Shown: positions 13,619 through 21,777, numbered from the stretch's first letter. The stretch is 22,679 bases of DNA from JBFXEO01 sp050180015 (GCA_050180015.1 JBFXEO010000018.1:1-22679), one strand, 5' to 3'. The notes: generated by a model not told the origin, from the sequence alone. A program made the numbers and translations.

Positions 13619-15564
13619 TAGTTTATAAACCCACCAATATCCGGGGAGCCGGTAGCGGTTGTATCCTCACCAATAATACTTAAGGCATCGCCGCTGAGGG
13701 TAAATTCGCGGTTGGAGTCAATTGTGACCAGGTCCGATTCAGTAATTGAGCCACGGTTAAACATTTTTTGTGCAACAAAATCGAAATTTTCGAACATGAA
13801 CGGTTTCAGGTGCCCGGAGTCGGCGAACAGGTATTTGAATTTTGTGGGGCGAGGAATTATGTAGGCCAGGAATAGCGCTTCGCTTAGCGTAACTTCGTTT
13901 GGTTTTTTATCGAAATAGTACCTACAGGCATCGGTTACCCCGTAAATACTGGGGCCCCATTCAATTATGTTCAGGTATATTTCCAGCATCCGATCCTTGC
14001 TTACAACCCCGGAGTTTTCTATCATCCAAACTATTAGTATCTCCTCCAGCTTCCGGGTGACATTTTTACTCTGGTCGAGGTACAAATTCTTTACGAGTTG
14101 TTGCGGTATTGTACTTCCCCCCCGGGCAAAACGTTTCTCGCGGATGTTGCAGGCCATGGCGTACCGAATCCCATCTAAATCGAAACCACGGTGGCTGTAA
14201 AAACTTCCATCCTCGCTTGTGATTACTGCCCAACGAATGAATGGCGAAATTTTGTCGATAGGGGTAAAGCTGTTGTTCTGATTGCCAAGGTGGATAGCTT
14301 TTACCAGTAAGCCGTCCCTGTAAACGTTGTGGGTAAAGGTGTCGTTAAGTGCTGAGAATGTTGTGTTCCCGTACGACAGTATCGAAAAATTCTTTGAGTT
14401 GAGCCTGGTATCTATTTTTATGCTATCAGGGGTATTCAGGCTAAGGTTTACCGTTAGGTTATATGTTAGCTCCCCGTTTACTTTTATGCCATGTAAGTTG
14501 TGGAAAAGTCCTTTGGGCAGCGATTCAATAAGATTTTGCCAGCTGGTTTTGTCGGTTTTAAGCCTAAGGCTGATGGAAGAGTCGGGGGCTGGGGTGTAGC
14601 TTATGCCAATACTCGCAGCCAGGTTGTTGAGTTTTACAGCTGAAGATGTGTCGATGGTGTAAGCATGGGGTGTAATGCGGATATTTAGCCGTATAGCAGC
14701 ACTATCTAGCATAACTGTTGATTCTGAGAGCCTTTTGCCCTGTAGCTGTAGGTTCTTGCCGCTGCTTTTAACCCCAATATTTATATTCCCGTTGCTTAGC
14801 TCTTTTGCTTGTATTTCGATATTGGCCGAATCGAACAAAATACCGATACCTAAGAATGTACCGGTAAAAGGAATTTTTGCTTTACCCTGAATACCCGTAA
14901 CAGCCATTTTAACCAGGTTTTGCTTTTTACTTGCGGTTCCGGAAATGGTTACAGAATGGTTTCCATTTTCATCGGCTATTTGTACCCGGGCCGAAAAGCA
15001 ATCGTTTGTGTTTCTCCATTCCGGGATAAGCAGGGCTTCCCGGAGTACAGAATCGGTACTGTAAATCCTTACGTTGCTGGCATTAAAGTGGGCGGTAGAA
15101 ATGCCAAAGAAGCCCCGGATAAGCCTATTTAGCCTGCCGGCCGATTTATGGCTATGGCTGTCTGCCGTAGAATGCTCTTTTACTTTCCCGGTCGTGGGAT
15201 TAACCAAGTTTAGCGCATTTTGCAGGTTTACGCTGGCATTGCTTAGGGTTACCTCCAGCGGGTTGACTTTTAGTGCCAGCAAACTGCTAAAACCGAGTGT
15301 AACGGCCAACGAATCTACACTTATAACGGTATCGGATTTCTGGGTGAGTACACTTAAATTCGTGAATTGCAGTGTCTTTAATCCCTGAATGCTGACGTTT
15401 TGTGATACAATTACTAGCGAATGCCGCTTTCCAATTTTTTCTGCTTCGTGTACGAATACTGCACGGATAATTACCCCCCGAAAAATAGAAAGGAGTAGTA
15501 GGAATGAGCATAGCGCTATACAGAATGTAAATAGTACGTGTTTTGTTATTTTACTTCTAAGCAT
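13618..15564 (-). CDS. Membrane-anchored AsmA-like / GT51 peptidoglycan glycosyltransferase fusion
   Basis: A 648-residue protein. A TM anchor covers about residues 10-30, and a long beta-rich, Ser/Asn-rich region at about 45-400 looks like AsmA/DUF748-type repeats. A full GT51 transglycosylase domain spans about 435-600. GT51 motifs in order: EDGSFYSHRG with catalytic Glu451 (451-460), RGGSTIPQQLVKNL (481-494), RKLEE (504-508), KDRMLEIYLNIIEWG (523-537) and ALFLAYIIPRP (563-573). It therefore should polymerise lipid II into glycan strands outside the inner membrane. No transpeptidase domain follows, so cross-linking must come from another enzyme, and monofunctional MtgA-type enzymes lack the AsmA-like part. 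The last 50 residues are low-complexity. The GT51 call is firm; the AsmA-like label is tentative. Confidence 0.9.
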   Translation of the reverse strand: MLRSKITKHVLFTFCIALCSFLLLLSIFRGVIIRAVFVHEAEKIGKRHSLVIVSQNVSIQGLKTLQFTNLSVLTQKSDTVISVDSLAVTLGFSSLLALKVNPLEVTLSNASVNLQNALNLVNPTTGKVKEHSTADSHSHKSAGRLNRLIRGFFGISTAHFNASNVRIYSTDSVLREALLIPEWRNTNDCFSARVQIADENGNHSVTISGTASKKQNLVKMAVTGIQGKAKIPFTGTFLGIGILFDSANIEIQAKELSNGNINIGVKSSGKNLQLQGKRLSESTVMLDSAAIRLNIRITPHAYTIDTSSAVKLNNLAASIGISYTPAPDSSISLRLKTDKTSWQNLIESLPKGLFHNLHGIKVNGELTYNLTVNLSLNTPDSIKIDTRLNSKNFSILSYGNTTFSALNDTFTHNVYRDGLLVKAIHLGNQNNSFTPIDKISPFIRWAVITSEDGSFYSHRGFDLDGIRYAMACNIREKRFARGGSTIPQQLVKNLYLDQSKNVTRKLEEILIVWMIENSGVVSKDRMLEIYLNIIEWGPSIYGVTDACRYYFDKKPNEVTLSEALFLAYIIPRPTKFKYLFADSGHLKPFMFENFDFVAQKMFNRGSITESDLVTIDSNREFTLSGDALSIIGEDTTATGSPDIGGFIN

Positions 15565-15744
15565 TACAGCGCCATTAAGTTTTGCCTGTACCCGGCGTAA
15601 ATTTTAGGCCCCTAAAAATAGCTGTTGATTTCCAGTAAAAGTTTACTTGCGACAAATATTATTGAAGGAGCCCTGCTATCCGGGAAGTTATCTGGATTAC
15701 AGAATCCGGCTGTTAAATTATACCCGGGTTTGTGGGCTTGGCGG
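15565..15744. other. Gene-free stretch upstream of the GT51 gene
   Basis: This should hold the minus-strand promoter of the GT51 gene, but I find no TAnnTTTG match close to its start. The sequence from about 15680 to 15744 may contain a badly decayed further unit of the 42-bp repeat that follows. Short frames here look like chance. Confidence 0.4.
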
Positions 15745-16080
15745 AGAGTACCGTTATGGCAAGAATGTTTTGTCTATCAAAACATGGCGATGGTCGTCCC
15801 AAATGTTTTTACCGTATTCCCAATGCCGGGGATGTCATCCATAAAAGTTTTTACTATATTCTAAAAGTTGGGAAGCCATTGTACAAACATATTTACTATG
15901 CTCCGAAAATTTGGAATGTCATAAGTAAATGTACTTGCCATGGTATAAAAATCTGGAACGTCACCCCAAAATATATTTGCCCCATTCCCGGAGTTTGGAA
16001 GTACGCCCACCGGAAAATTTGCCATCATCCAAGTATTGGTAAGGCCATAAAAACTTTTTGTGCTGTTAGCTGGATATTGA
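15745..16080. repeat. Degenerate tandem repeat, 42-bp period, about eight units
   Basis: Units start at 15745, 15787, 15829, 15871, 15913, 15955, 15997 and 16039, each exactly 42 bp with no insertion or deletion. Units 2-7 are the clearest: they open with GGAA(T/C)GTCAT-like sequence and share a core of TTT(A/G)C(C/T) at columns 22-27, followed by an AT-rich end with TTG or TTT. A possible ninth unit (16081-16122) is weak. The period equals 14 codons and also four helical turns. A plus-strand frame stays open across the whole array, while the minus-strand frame is broken by a TAG at 15861-15863. Confidence 0.75.
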
Positions 16081-16104
16081 ATGTACATGTTACTGTTTTT
16101 TGTT

Positions 16105-16125
16105 CCCTTCAACGGGCTCAGGGGG
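16105..16125. repeat. Short dispersed-repeat-like element CCCTTCAACGGGCTCAGG
   Basis: It resembles the common intergenic word CTTCGACAGGCTCAGGGAC known to me from many genomes. A relative lies at 21778-21824. It sits between the 42-bp array and the 3' end of the barrel gene. The comparison is from memory. Confidence 0.4.
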
Positions 16126-16154
16126 TCATTCTGGAGGGTTCCTTACCAGCGCTG

Positions 16155-17408
16155 TTAGAACTCGTACTTTGCCCTTAGGTTTACTCTGTTGTTGTAAACC
16201 GGATCCATCGATGATTTTACCTTGTGCTTGGCATCCCACGTTTCACCGTATATTGCGGAGGTGAGCATGTACTCAAACGATAGGGTTAAGTTTTGTTCCC
16301 TGTAGGTAAGGCGCGGAGAAATTCTGTAGAGGTAGTCCATATCGTCGTTACGGAAATACTTGGTGGTGCCAACGGTTAAGCTGGTGTAGGTATCGTCGGC
16401 ACCGTATAGTTTAGAGAACCCCAGGAATAAGCCTGCCCCAAACTTTCCCCTGTCCTGCTGGCAATCCACCCATGTGCTGAATGTTCTAAGGTTTGTGTAC
16501 CCGTAATCCTGTTCGGGATCGGTATTGGTGCCGGTTTTCATGCCATAGCCACCAATCATGTTAAGGTGGGTTGTATTTTGCCCGAAAACGGCTTCGGCCT
16601 TAACGGTAAAGCTGTTTTTCTTGCCCATAATAAATGCGCTAAACAGGTATTGTCCTATGGTTTTGTCGGTGGCATAGTTGGCGGCTGTTTCCAGCCTTGG
16701 CGTTAGCCACTTGTAACCAGCCGATACCCCGGTAATAAATGTTTTACGGTTACCGAATGCGGTTTGTAGCATTACTTCCGGAAGGCCGGAATTACGCTGG
16801 GCGTCGGTAGGGCCGGCTGATTTATGGTAACCCTGCGTAAGCGCCGTTACACTTATTCTGATTACGTTGGAAGGGTAGTATGTGAAACGAATTTGGGGGG
16901 AGCGGTTGAGCGAATGGAATGGAGCCCCGGCACCAAACGAAATAACCGATGGCGTAACCTCGGACAGCACTACCGGATGCCAGTAATGCCCCATAAGGAG
17001 TTCGGCATTCTCCCATTTTAGGTTGAAAAAAGCATGGCGAAGCCGGACAAGCCTGGCGTACTCGTTTTGGGTTGCGTAAAAGTCTATTTCAATCATTCCC
17101 GATGTTTTTGCCCCCAGAACATCGGGGCCGGTATATTTTGTCCCAATTCTTGAGGAGAGGCTTAACATTTGCAGCTGTACTTTTTTGTTGATGTCCTCTC
17201 CGTTTACATCTAAATCTTCCCTTAGGGGGTAAAAGTAAAGCTCTCCGTCGCGGGTATCTAAAGATTTATAGGTATCGAGAATAATCTCATAAACAACGTA
17301 GCCGTAGGGGTTGAATACAACCTTGGGTTTATCTGATTCCTGGGCATTTGCACCAAGGGTACATAGGCAAAGTATTGCGGCTGGTATCGTCTGTGGAAAT
17401 ATTCTCAT
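16155..17408 (-). CDS. Outer-membrane beta-barrel protein, porin-like
   Basis: The 417-residue precursor has a signal peptide cut after GANA (residue 22), then a mature N-terminus in the pattern KVVFNPYGYVVYEI. Many alternating amphipathic strands follow and the protein ends in LRAKYEF with a terminal Phe, the outer-membrane assembly signal. The opening strand with an aromatic YGYV pattern and segments such as ELLMGHYWHPV and GAGAPFHSLNRSPQIRFTYYP recall porins of the DcaP-like/phosphate-porin type, but I cannot assign a substrate. There is no TonB plug domain, so it is not a SusC-type receptor. It stands alone: a 42-bp repeat array lies downstream and a gene-free region upstream. Confidence 0.8.
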   Translation of the reverse strand: MRIFPQTIPAAILCLCTLGANAQESDKPKVVFNPYGYVVYEIILDTYKSLDTRDGELYFYPLREDLDVNGEDINKKVQLQMLSLSSRIGTKYTGPDVLGAKTSGMIEIDFYATQNEYARLVRLRHAFFNLKWENAELLMGHYWHPVVLSEVTPSVISFGAGAPFHSLNRSPQIRFTYYPSNVIRISVTALTQGYHKSAGPTDAQRNSGLPEVMLQTAFGNRKTFITGVSAGYKWLTPRLETAANYATDKTIGQYLFSAFIMGKKNSFTVKAEAVFGQNTTHLNMIGGYGMKTGTNTDPEQDYGYTNLRTFSTWVDCQQDRGKFGAGLFLGFSKLYGADDTYTSLTVGTTKYFRNDDMDYLYRISPRLTYREQNLTLSFEYMLTSAIYGETWDAKHKVKSSMDPVYNNRVNLRAKYEF

Positions 17409-17647
17409 TTTTAGTGTTTTTAGTTTAGGTATTCCTTAGATTTAATGCAAATCAATGTTTTTCCCCATGTTTACGCCGTACGTTATAGTGCTAACGGTTC
17501 CGTGGTTGGGTTTGTTGGGAAGTTACTACCACCAATCTTATCCCGCGTTAAAAAGTAAGCTAAAGATAGTAAAAGATTCGTATCAGCATTTCAACCCCCA
17601 TAAATATAGCCACGCGTTAGCAGTATCCTTAAAATCAAATTAAAAAC
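17409..17647. repeat. Possible MITE-like remnant with imperfect inverted ends (about 17481-17632)
   Basis: This is part of a 551-bp stretch without a convincing gene. TGCTAACG (17489-17496) recurs inverted as CGTTAGCA (17615-17622). The match extends with two mismatches to ATA[G/C]TGCTAACG, and beyond it GTGG and TTT groups also align with a 4-nt offset. Ends about 120 bp apart with no coding content suggest a small non-autonomous element, but no target-site duplication is obvious. The leader of the minus-strand barrel gene (ATG at 17408) also lies here, without a clear TAnnTTTG box. A 62-codon plus-strand frame (17455-17643) spans the element and is probably chance. Confidence 0.35.
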
Positions 17648-17678
17648 TCACTAAGTTTCAGGTTGTAGTGATTTTTTT
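17648..17678 (+). terminator. Weak terminator-like hairpin
   Basis: TCACTA (17648-17653) pairs with TAGTGA (17666-17671) around a 12-nt loop, followed by seven T (17672-17678). An A-run precedes it, so it could also act on the minus strand. No firm plus-strand gene ends here. Confidence 0.4.
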
Positions 17679-17685
17679 AATAAAG

Positions 17686-17699
17686 TTGTAATATTACAA
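17686..17699. promoter_or_regulatory. Perfect 14-bp palindrome TTGTAATATTACAA
   Basis: The two 7-bp halves are exact reverse complements with no spacer. It has the size and AT-rich symmetry of a dimeric repressor site, but it lies nearly 280 bp from either flanking gene start or end. The rest of 17700-17959 shows nothing I can name. Confidence 0.35.
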
Positions 17700-17959
17700 T
17701 TCTCGATATTGAGTAAATGGCAATAATTATCAGCCATTTTGCAACTAGTCAATCTGTTCTTACGTCAGTTTAGGCTTACTGTTAACTACATTACACAACA
17801 TTATCCCGGACTAACAGGTGCTGGGGCAAAAATCTGTGTAAAGGTGCGAAATGTTTACCGAGTAAGGATTGCCAGTACCAAATTACGATTAAAGAGTTCC
17901 CGGGTGTATAAGTGGACTTAGCACCTATGGGTAATATTCTACAAAAAAGTGGCATTAAG

Positions 17960-18664
17960 TTATTTCGCCATTGCTGTTGCCCTTAATTCAGGCGGCATTT
18001 TTTCGATGGCGTAGCGTAGAGCTGTTCGTAGCATCACATCTTTTTTTGACATGACATACTCGAAAACTTTAGCTTGATGGGGCTTGCTGGCAGACTTTAA
18101 CATCCAACCGTAGCCTTTCTGTACCATATCATCATTGTCAGGTAGCAGGATGTTGGCAATTTCAAAAATATCATCCAGGAATAAACCTTTACGTGCCGGA
18201 ATTATAAGCGATACTGCCGATGCCCGGCGTACCCATCGGTTTGTGGATTTTGCCCAGGCTTTAAGTTCTGCCAGGAACTCGGGGTACATCTCGATGAACT
18301 CACCTACGGTATGGTTGCATAGCGTATCGCACGATGCCCAGCTATTAACGTATGTATTAACCCATTTATCGAAAACCTTGAAATCGTCCGGTTCAAATCT
18401 TTTGCGAATATGGTACGACCAACTACAGGCAATGAACGATTCCTCAAGGTATCCTGATTTCCAGAGTTCGTCGCATAGCGTAAAAATTTTCAATTTTGGG
18501 GCATCCTTTACGTTCTTAAAATTTTCTTTTGCAATTTTAACAACACCCGCAGCCTTAACCCCGTAGGTTTTTACCTCTTCCTTGAAAAAGTGCTGACTGC
18601 TTTGTCTGGTTTTTTCGTCGGAACTATCAATTAATTCCTGTCGAACTTTCTGTACAATATTCAT
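17960..18664 (-). CDS. AlkD-like DNA glycosylase (DNA alkylation repair, HEAT-repeat)
   Basis: A 234-residue all-helical protein of the AlkC/AlkD family (PF08713-type), which excises alkylated purines such as 3-methyladenine and 7-methylguanine without base flipping. The residues described for Bacillus cereus AlkD appear at equivalent places: Trp109 and Asp113 in NSWASCD, Arg146/Arg147 in NRWVRRASAV for the active-site Arg, and Trp187 in KGYGWMLK. The HEAT-like repeats run through the whole length and the size is normal for the family. The gene stands alone. No Ada, AlkA or AlkB gene is adjacent and no regulatory site is obvious, so expression may be constitutive. Confidence 0.92.
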   Translation of the reverse strand: MNIVQKVRQELIDSSDEKTRQSSQHFFKEEVKTYGVKAAGVVKIAKENFKNVKDAPKLKIFTLCDELWKSGYLEESFIACSWSYHIRKRFEPDDFKVFDKWVNTYVNSWASCDTLCNHTVGEFIEMYPEFLAELKAWAKSTNRWVRRASAVSLIIPARKGLFLDDIFEIANILLPDNDDMVQKGYGWMLKSASKPHQAKVFEYVMSKKDVMLRTALRYAIEKMPPELRATAMAK

Positions 18665-18800
18665 TTTTTTTGTTTAAACGCAGGGTAGAGTTTGTCGTAA
18701 AATCATTGCAGGGCACTGTATTTTGTAACACGGCATTAGGTTAACATTTTTACGGTAAGATTCATACTGGCTCAGCATCGTTAACATTAATTTGGTTAAA

Positions 18801-19868
18801 CTATTTACTGCTCGATTCAACGAGAAATTGCTTGTGCTTTCGGTATTCAATAATGGGGGAATCGCCCATAATTAAGTGCTCTTCCATTGTTAACCCGCTT
18901 TTCTTGGGTCGTTGGGTTGTGGTTACGCGTTTATCTTGCCAAAGAATAATAATGCTCAACAGCTTTCCCATGAAATTCATAAGTTCTTTCAGTAATGGGA
19001 GTTTAACCAGTTTTTGATAGTAACGGATGTAAACAGCCGTGTTTTCATCGTCAATGGGAACAAAGGCGGCGAAAGCCCGAATATTGCTGGAAATATAGTT
19101 TTGCCAAATGTTGGGGTAATGGAATTGCAGGTGAAATAATTTTTGATAATCTTTGACTTCATTCGGTTTTAATGGAATGGATTTACCGTCATCTTTAACA
19201 TTATCAACATAAAAGGTTATCAGTTCTTTTTCCCTGAAAACTACCGGACCGTTAACCAACGTTTTATCCCCCCGACCAATAGTTGTTCTGTGCACAAAAG
19301 GTAAGTGTACGACATCGAGCTGGGTTTCAATGGCCCTTGAGTAGTGTACATTCCAATGATCCTTAAAACCGGAATAGGAGAAACCCTTAAGCTCTTTGAA
19401 AAAGAAAGGAATGCCGGGAATTTTATCATCATCGCCCCACCACATCCAAATAAATCCGTAGTCCTCGAATGTTTTATACGATTGCACCTTAAAGCTTTTG
19501 GGAACAGGACTATTTTTTCCATTGGCCGGTATGGTTGTAACATTTCCTGATTTATTGTAGGTAAATCCGTGAAAAGGACATTTTAAGCTGCCGTTCACTA
19601 TTTTCCCACAACCAAGCGATGCCCCTCGATGACAGCATAAATCGGCAATACAGCACGCCTCGTTTTTGTTATTCCTCCATAACGCAAGATTTAAATTAAG
19701 ACGTTTAATTTTTAAAGGTTTATTTCTTTTTAACTCTTTTGATCCGAGTATTATGTACCACTGGTTGTATATCATACTGGGGATTTTTACTATTTCGGTT
19801 GGAATTTTTTGGTTATCGTTTTTTGCATAAGGGAACGATTCTCTTTTGTAGAACTTATGGACGGCCAC
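18801..19868 (-). CDS. Rieske non-haem iron oxygenase, terminal oxygenase subunit
   Basis: A 355-residue protein. The Rieske [2Fe-2S] ligands are Cys78 and His80 (CCHRGASLGCG) and Cys97 and His100 (CPFHGF). The mononuclear iron site is D185-VV-H188-LPFV-H193, with Asp312 in LWQDKRV as the likely carboxylate ligand. The Asp185 bridge that carries electrons between subunits is kept. It looks like the single-component-type oxygenases (PaO/VanA-like) that hydroxylate, demethylate or desaturate aromatic or terpenoid substrates with O2. The substrate is unknown. No ferredoxin or reductase gene is in the window, so electrons must come from elsewhere. The start is GTG at 19868; a later Met32 is possible, but the longer form keeps about 15 nt between a near-consensus -7 box and the start. 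Confidence 0.9.
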   Translation of the reverse strand: MAVHKFYKRESFPYAKNDNQKIPTEIVKIPSMIYNQWYIILGSKELKRNKPLKIKRLNLNLALWRNNKNEACCIADLCCHRGASLGCGKIVNGSLKCPFHGFTYNKSGNVTTIPANGKNSPVPKSFKVQSYKTFEDYGFIWMWWGDDDKIPGIPFFFKELKGFSYSGFKDHWNVHYSRAIETQLDVVHLPFVHRTTIGRGDKTLVNGPVVFREKELITFYVDNVKDDGKSIPLKPNEVKDYQKLFHLQFHYPNIWQNYISSNIRAFAAFVPIDDENTAVYIRYYQKLVKLPLLKELMNFMGKLLSIIILWQDKRVTTTQRPKKSGLTMEEHLIMGDSPIIEYRKHKQFLVESSSK

Positions 19869-19889
19869 ATTCTTTCAATTCGAAATATA

Positions 19890-19898
19890 CAAAAATTA
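19890..19898 (-). promoter_or_regulatory. Near-consensus -7 box for the Rieske gene
   Basis: On the minus strand it reads TAATTTTTG, which differs from TAnnTTTG by one extra T. It predicts a short leader before the GTG at 19868. No TTG is clearly placed at -33. Confidence 0.3.
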
Positions 19899-19962
19899 AG
19901 TAGAGAGAGGGTTGTGATGGTTAGAACTTGATACGGTACCTAAAATGTTTTGCCTTATTTGG

Positions 19963-19992
19963 TTGCCTTTCCGTTTGCATTTAATAATTTTG
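19963..19992 (+). promoter_or_regulatory. Bacteroidota promoter for the M2-type peptidase gene
   Basis: TTG at 19963-19965, a 19-nt gap and TAATTTTG at 19985-19992 match TTG-N19-TAnnTTTG exactly. Transcription would begin near 19999, downstream of the frame's first Met at 19945, so the ATG at 20020 is the start. Confidence 0.7.
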
Positions 19993-20019
19993 AGATCAAC
20001 AATAAAACCCTTAACAGCT

Positions 20020-21708
20020 ATGAGTAAAATACTAACATTTATGGCAACTGTTGCATTGATTGCATTGTTGCTGGTTTCATGTACATCAAAACAGGAGAAA
20101 ATGGAGAAACGGTTGGCCGATTACATTGCAAAGCTTGAGGAGCAGGTAATTCCGCTTATTAAAGAGGCCTCGATTGCATCGTGGGATGCCTCAATTTCTG
20201 GCAAGGACGAGGATTATGTACGCTCGGAGGAGGCCCAGGTTAAATTGGTTAAAATTTTTGCCGATTCAACTCTTTTTGCTGAATTGAAGGAAATAAAAGA
20301 GTCAGGTTTGGTTGCGGATTCCGTGCTAAAGCGCGAAATGGATTTGCTGTACCCTCAGTTTTTGAGGAATCAGGTTGATCCTCAGTTGTTGGAGCAAAGA
20401 ATTAAAATGGAGGCGAATTTGGAGAAGAAGTATTCTAACTTCCGTGCTACGATAGGGGACCAGCAATATACCGATAATGAAGTAGAGGCCATTTTATCCA
20501 GCTCAACAAACAGCAAGGAGTTGGAACAGGCCTGGAAGGCCCACAAAATGATTGGGCGCGGGGTTGCCGATGATATTGTTGCGCTGGTAAAAGTTCGCAA
20601 CCAAATTGCACGGAAACTTGGCTACGCAAATTACCATACAATGAATATGGAGCTATCGGAGCAAAACCCAGAGGTTATACTTGCCCTTTTCGATGAGTTG
20701 GATGGCCTTACCTATAAGTCGTTTGCGCAGCTAAAGGGAGAAATTGATTTGTATTTGGCTAAACGCGATAGAATAAGTGTTGATAAGTTGATGCCTTGGC
20801 ACTACCAGAACAGGTATTTCCAGGAAGCTCCCAAAATTTATAGCGTTGATTTGGACAAGTTCTACGCAAATCAGGATTTGGTTGCCTTAACTGCCAAGTT
20901 CTACGATGGCATTGGCCTTAATGTCGATGATATTATTGCCCATTCCGATTTATTCGAAAAGCCGGGGAAAAATCAACACGGCTACTGTACCGATATTGAT
21001 CATGCCGGTGATGTTCGCGTACTTTGCAATGTAAAACCCACCTACGATTGGATGAACACTATGCTGCATGAGCTTGGACATGGTGTTTACGCAAAGTATA
21101 ACGATTCCACCAAACCCTTTATTTTAAGGGATGCTGCCCACAGTTTTACCACCGAGGCGGTAGCCATGTTAATGGGACGCCTGGCCAGCAACCCACAGTG
21201 GATGCTTGACATGGAACTTATAAATGCCGATCAGAAGAAGGAAATTGAGGGAGATTGCTTTAAGTCGCTACGCCTGGAGCAGCTTACCTTTAGCCGCTGG
21301 GCGCAGGTAATGTACCGTTTCGAGAAAGAAATGTACGCAAATCCCGATCAGGATTTAAACGCACTTTGGTGGCAGCTGGTGGAAAAATATCAAATGGTTA
21401 AGAAACCCGAAGGCAGAAATGAACCCGACTGGGCAACTAAGATCCATGTGGCATTGTATCCTTGCTACTACCATAACTATTTGATGGGCGAAATGCTTGC
21501 ATCGCAGTTGAATTATTATATTGCCAATAAAGTTTTAAATAATAGCGATATTGCTACGGTAAGTTTTGTTGGTAAGCCTGAGGTTGGCAAGTATTTGGAT
21601 GAGAAAGTATTTAAACCCGGATGTTTGTACGGGTGGAACGATATGATTGAACGTGCAACTGGTGAAAGATTAACCGCTAAATATTACGCAAAACAGTTTG
21701 TAGAGTAA
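20020..21708 (+). CDS. Lipoprotein zinc metallopeptidase, M2 (peptidyl-dipeptidase A)-like
   Basis: A 562-residue gluzincin. The N-terminus MSKILTFMATVALIALLLVSC is a lipoprotein signal with the lipobox LVSC (Cys21), so the enzyme is anchored in a membrane facing the periplasm or surface. A long helical part precedes the zinc site HELGH (His350, Glu351, His354), with Glu379 in SFTTEAVAM as third ligand. The arrangement fits the M2/M3 group; I favour M2 (ACE-like dipeptidyl carboxypeptidases), but M3 is not excluded by eye. An upstream in-frame Met at 19945 would bury the lipoprotein signal and precede the promoter, so it is rejected. A strong terminator follows 20 bp after the stop, making this a single-gene unit. 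It may clip dipeptides from imported or surface peptides. Confidence 0.88.
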   Translation: MSKILTFMATVALIALLLVSCTSKQEKMEKRLADYIAKLEEQVIPLIKEASIASWDASISGKDEDYVRSEEAQVKLVKIFADSTLFAELKEIKESGLVADSVLKREMDLLYPQFLRNQVDPQLLEQRIKMEANLEKKYSNFRATIGDQQYTDNEVEAILSSSTNSKELEQAWKAHKMIGRGVADDIVALVKVRNQIARKLGYANYHTMNMELSEQNPEVILALFDELDGLTYKSFAQLKGEIDLYLAKRDRISVDKLMPWHYQNRYFQEAPKIYSVDLDKFYANQDLVALTAKFYDGIGLNVDDIIAHSDLFEKPGKNQHGYCTDIDHAGDVRVLCNVKPTYDWMNTMLHELGHGVYAKYNDSTKPFILRDAAHSFTTEAVAMLMGRLASNPQWMLDMELINADQKKEIEGDCFKSLRLEQLTFSRWAQVMYRFEKEMYANPDQDLNALWWQLVEKYQMVKKPEGRNEPDWATKIHVALYPCYYHNYLMGEMLASQLNYYIANKVLNNSDIATVSFVGKPEVGKYLDEKVFKPGCLYGWNDMIERATGERLTAKYYAKQFVE

Positions 21709-21727
21709 AAATTATAGTAGAAAAAGG

Positions 21728-21762
21728 AAAACCTGACAGCAATTTCTGCTGTCAGGTTTTTT
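21728..21762 (+). terminator. Strong rho-independent terminator
   Basis: A perfect 14-bp stem (21728-21741 with 21747-21760, including CCTGACAGCA) has a 5-nt loop and a T-run. It ends the peptidase transcript. Confidence 0.9.
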
Positions 21763-21777
21763 GCTGGTTACTGCTCA

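Noticed and set aside
15745..16080. CRISPR array
   Set aside because: The units are contiguous 42-bp repeats without unique spacers, and no cas gene is present.
15861..16112. Minus-strand 83-codon frame in the array
   Set aside because: It ends at a stop inside the repeats and has no start signal; a product of the repeat unit.
15732..16178. Plus-strand 148-codon frame across the 42-bp array as a gene
   Set aside because: Its composition (rich in Cys, His, Tyr, Ile) simply follows the repeat, it overlaps the barrel gene end, and other frames are also open; kept only as a repeat finding.
17455..17643. 62-codon plus-strand frame with a hydrophobic start, ending just before a hairpin
   Set aside because: It overlies the inverted-repeat element and has no promoter box or recognisable protein features; likely chance.
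17739..17921. 60-codon plus-strand frame
   Set aside because: It has a basic, low-quality composition, no start signal and no neighbours to support it.
19945..20019. Upstream Met start for the M2-type peptidase
   Set aside because: It precedes the promoter box at 19985-19992 and would hide the lipoprotein signal.
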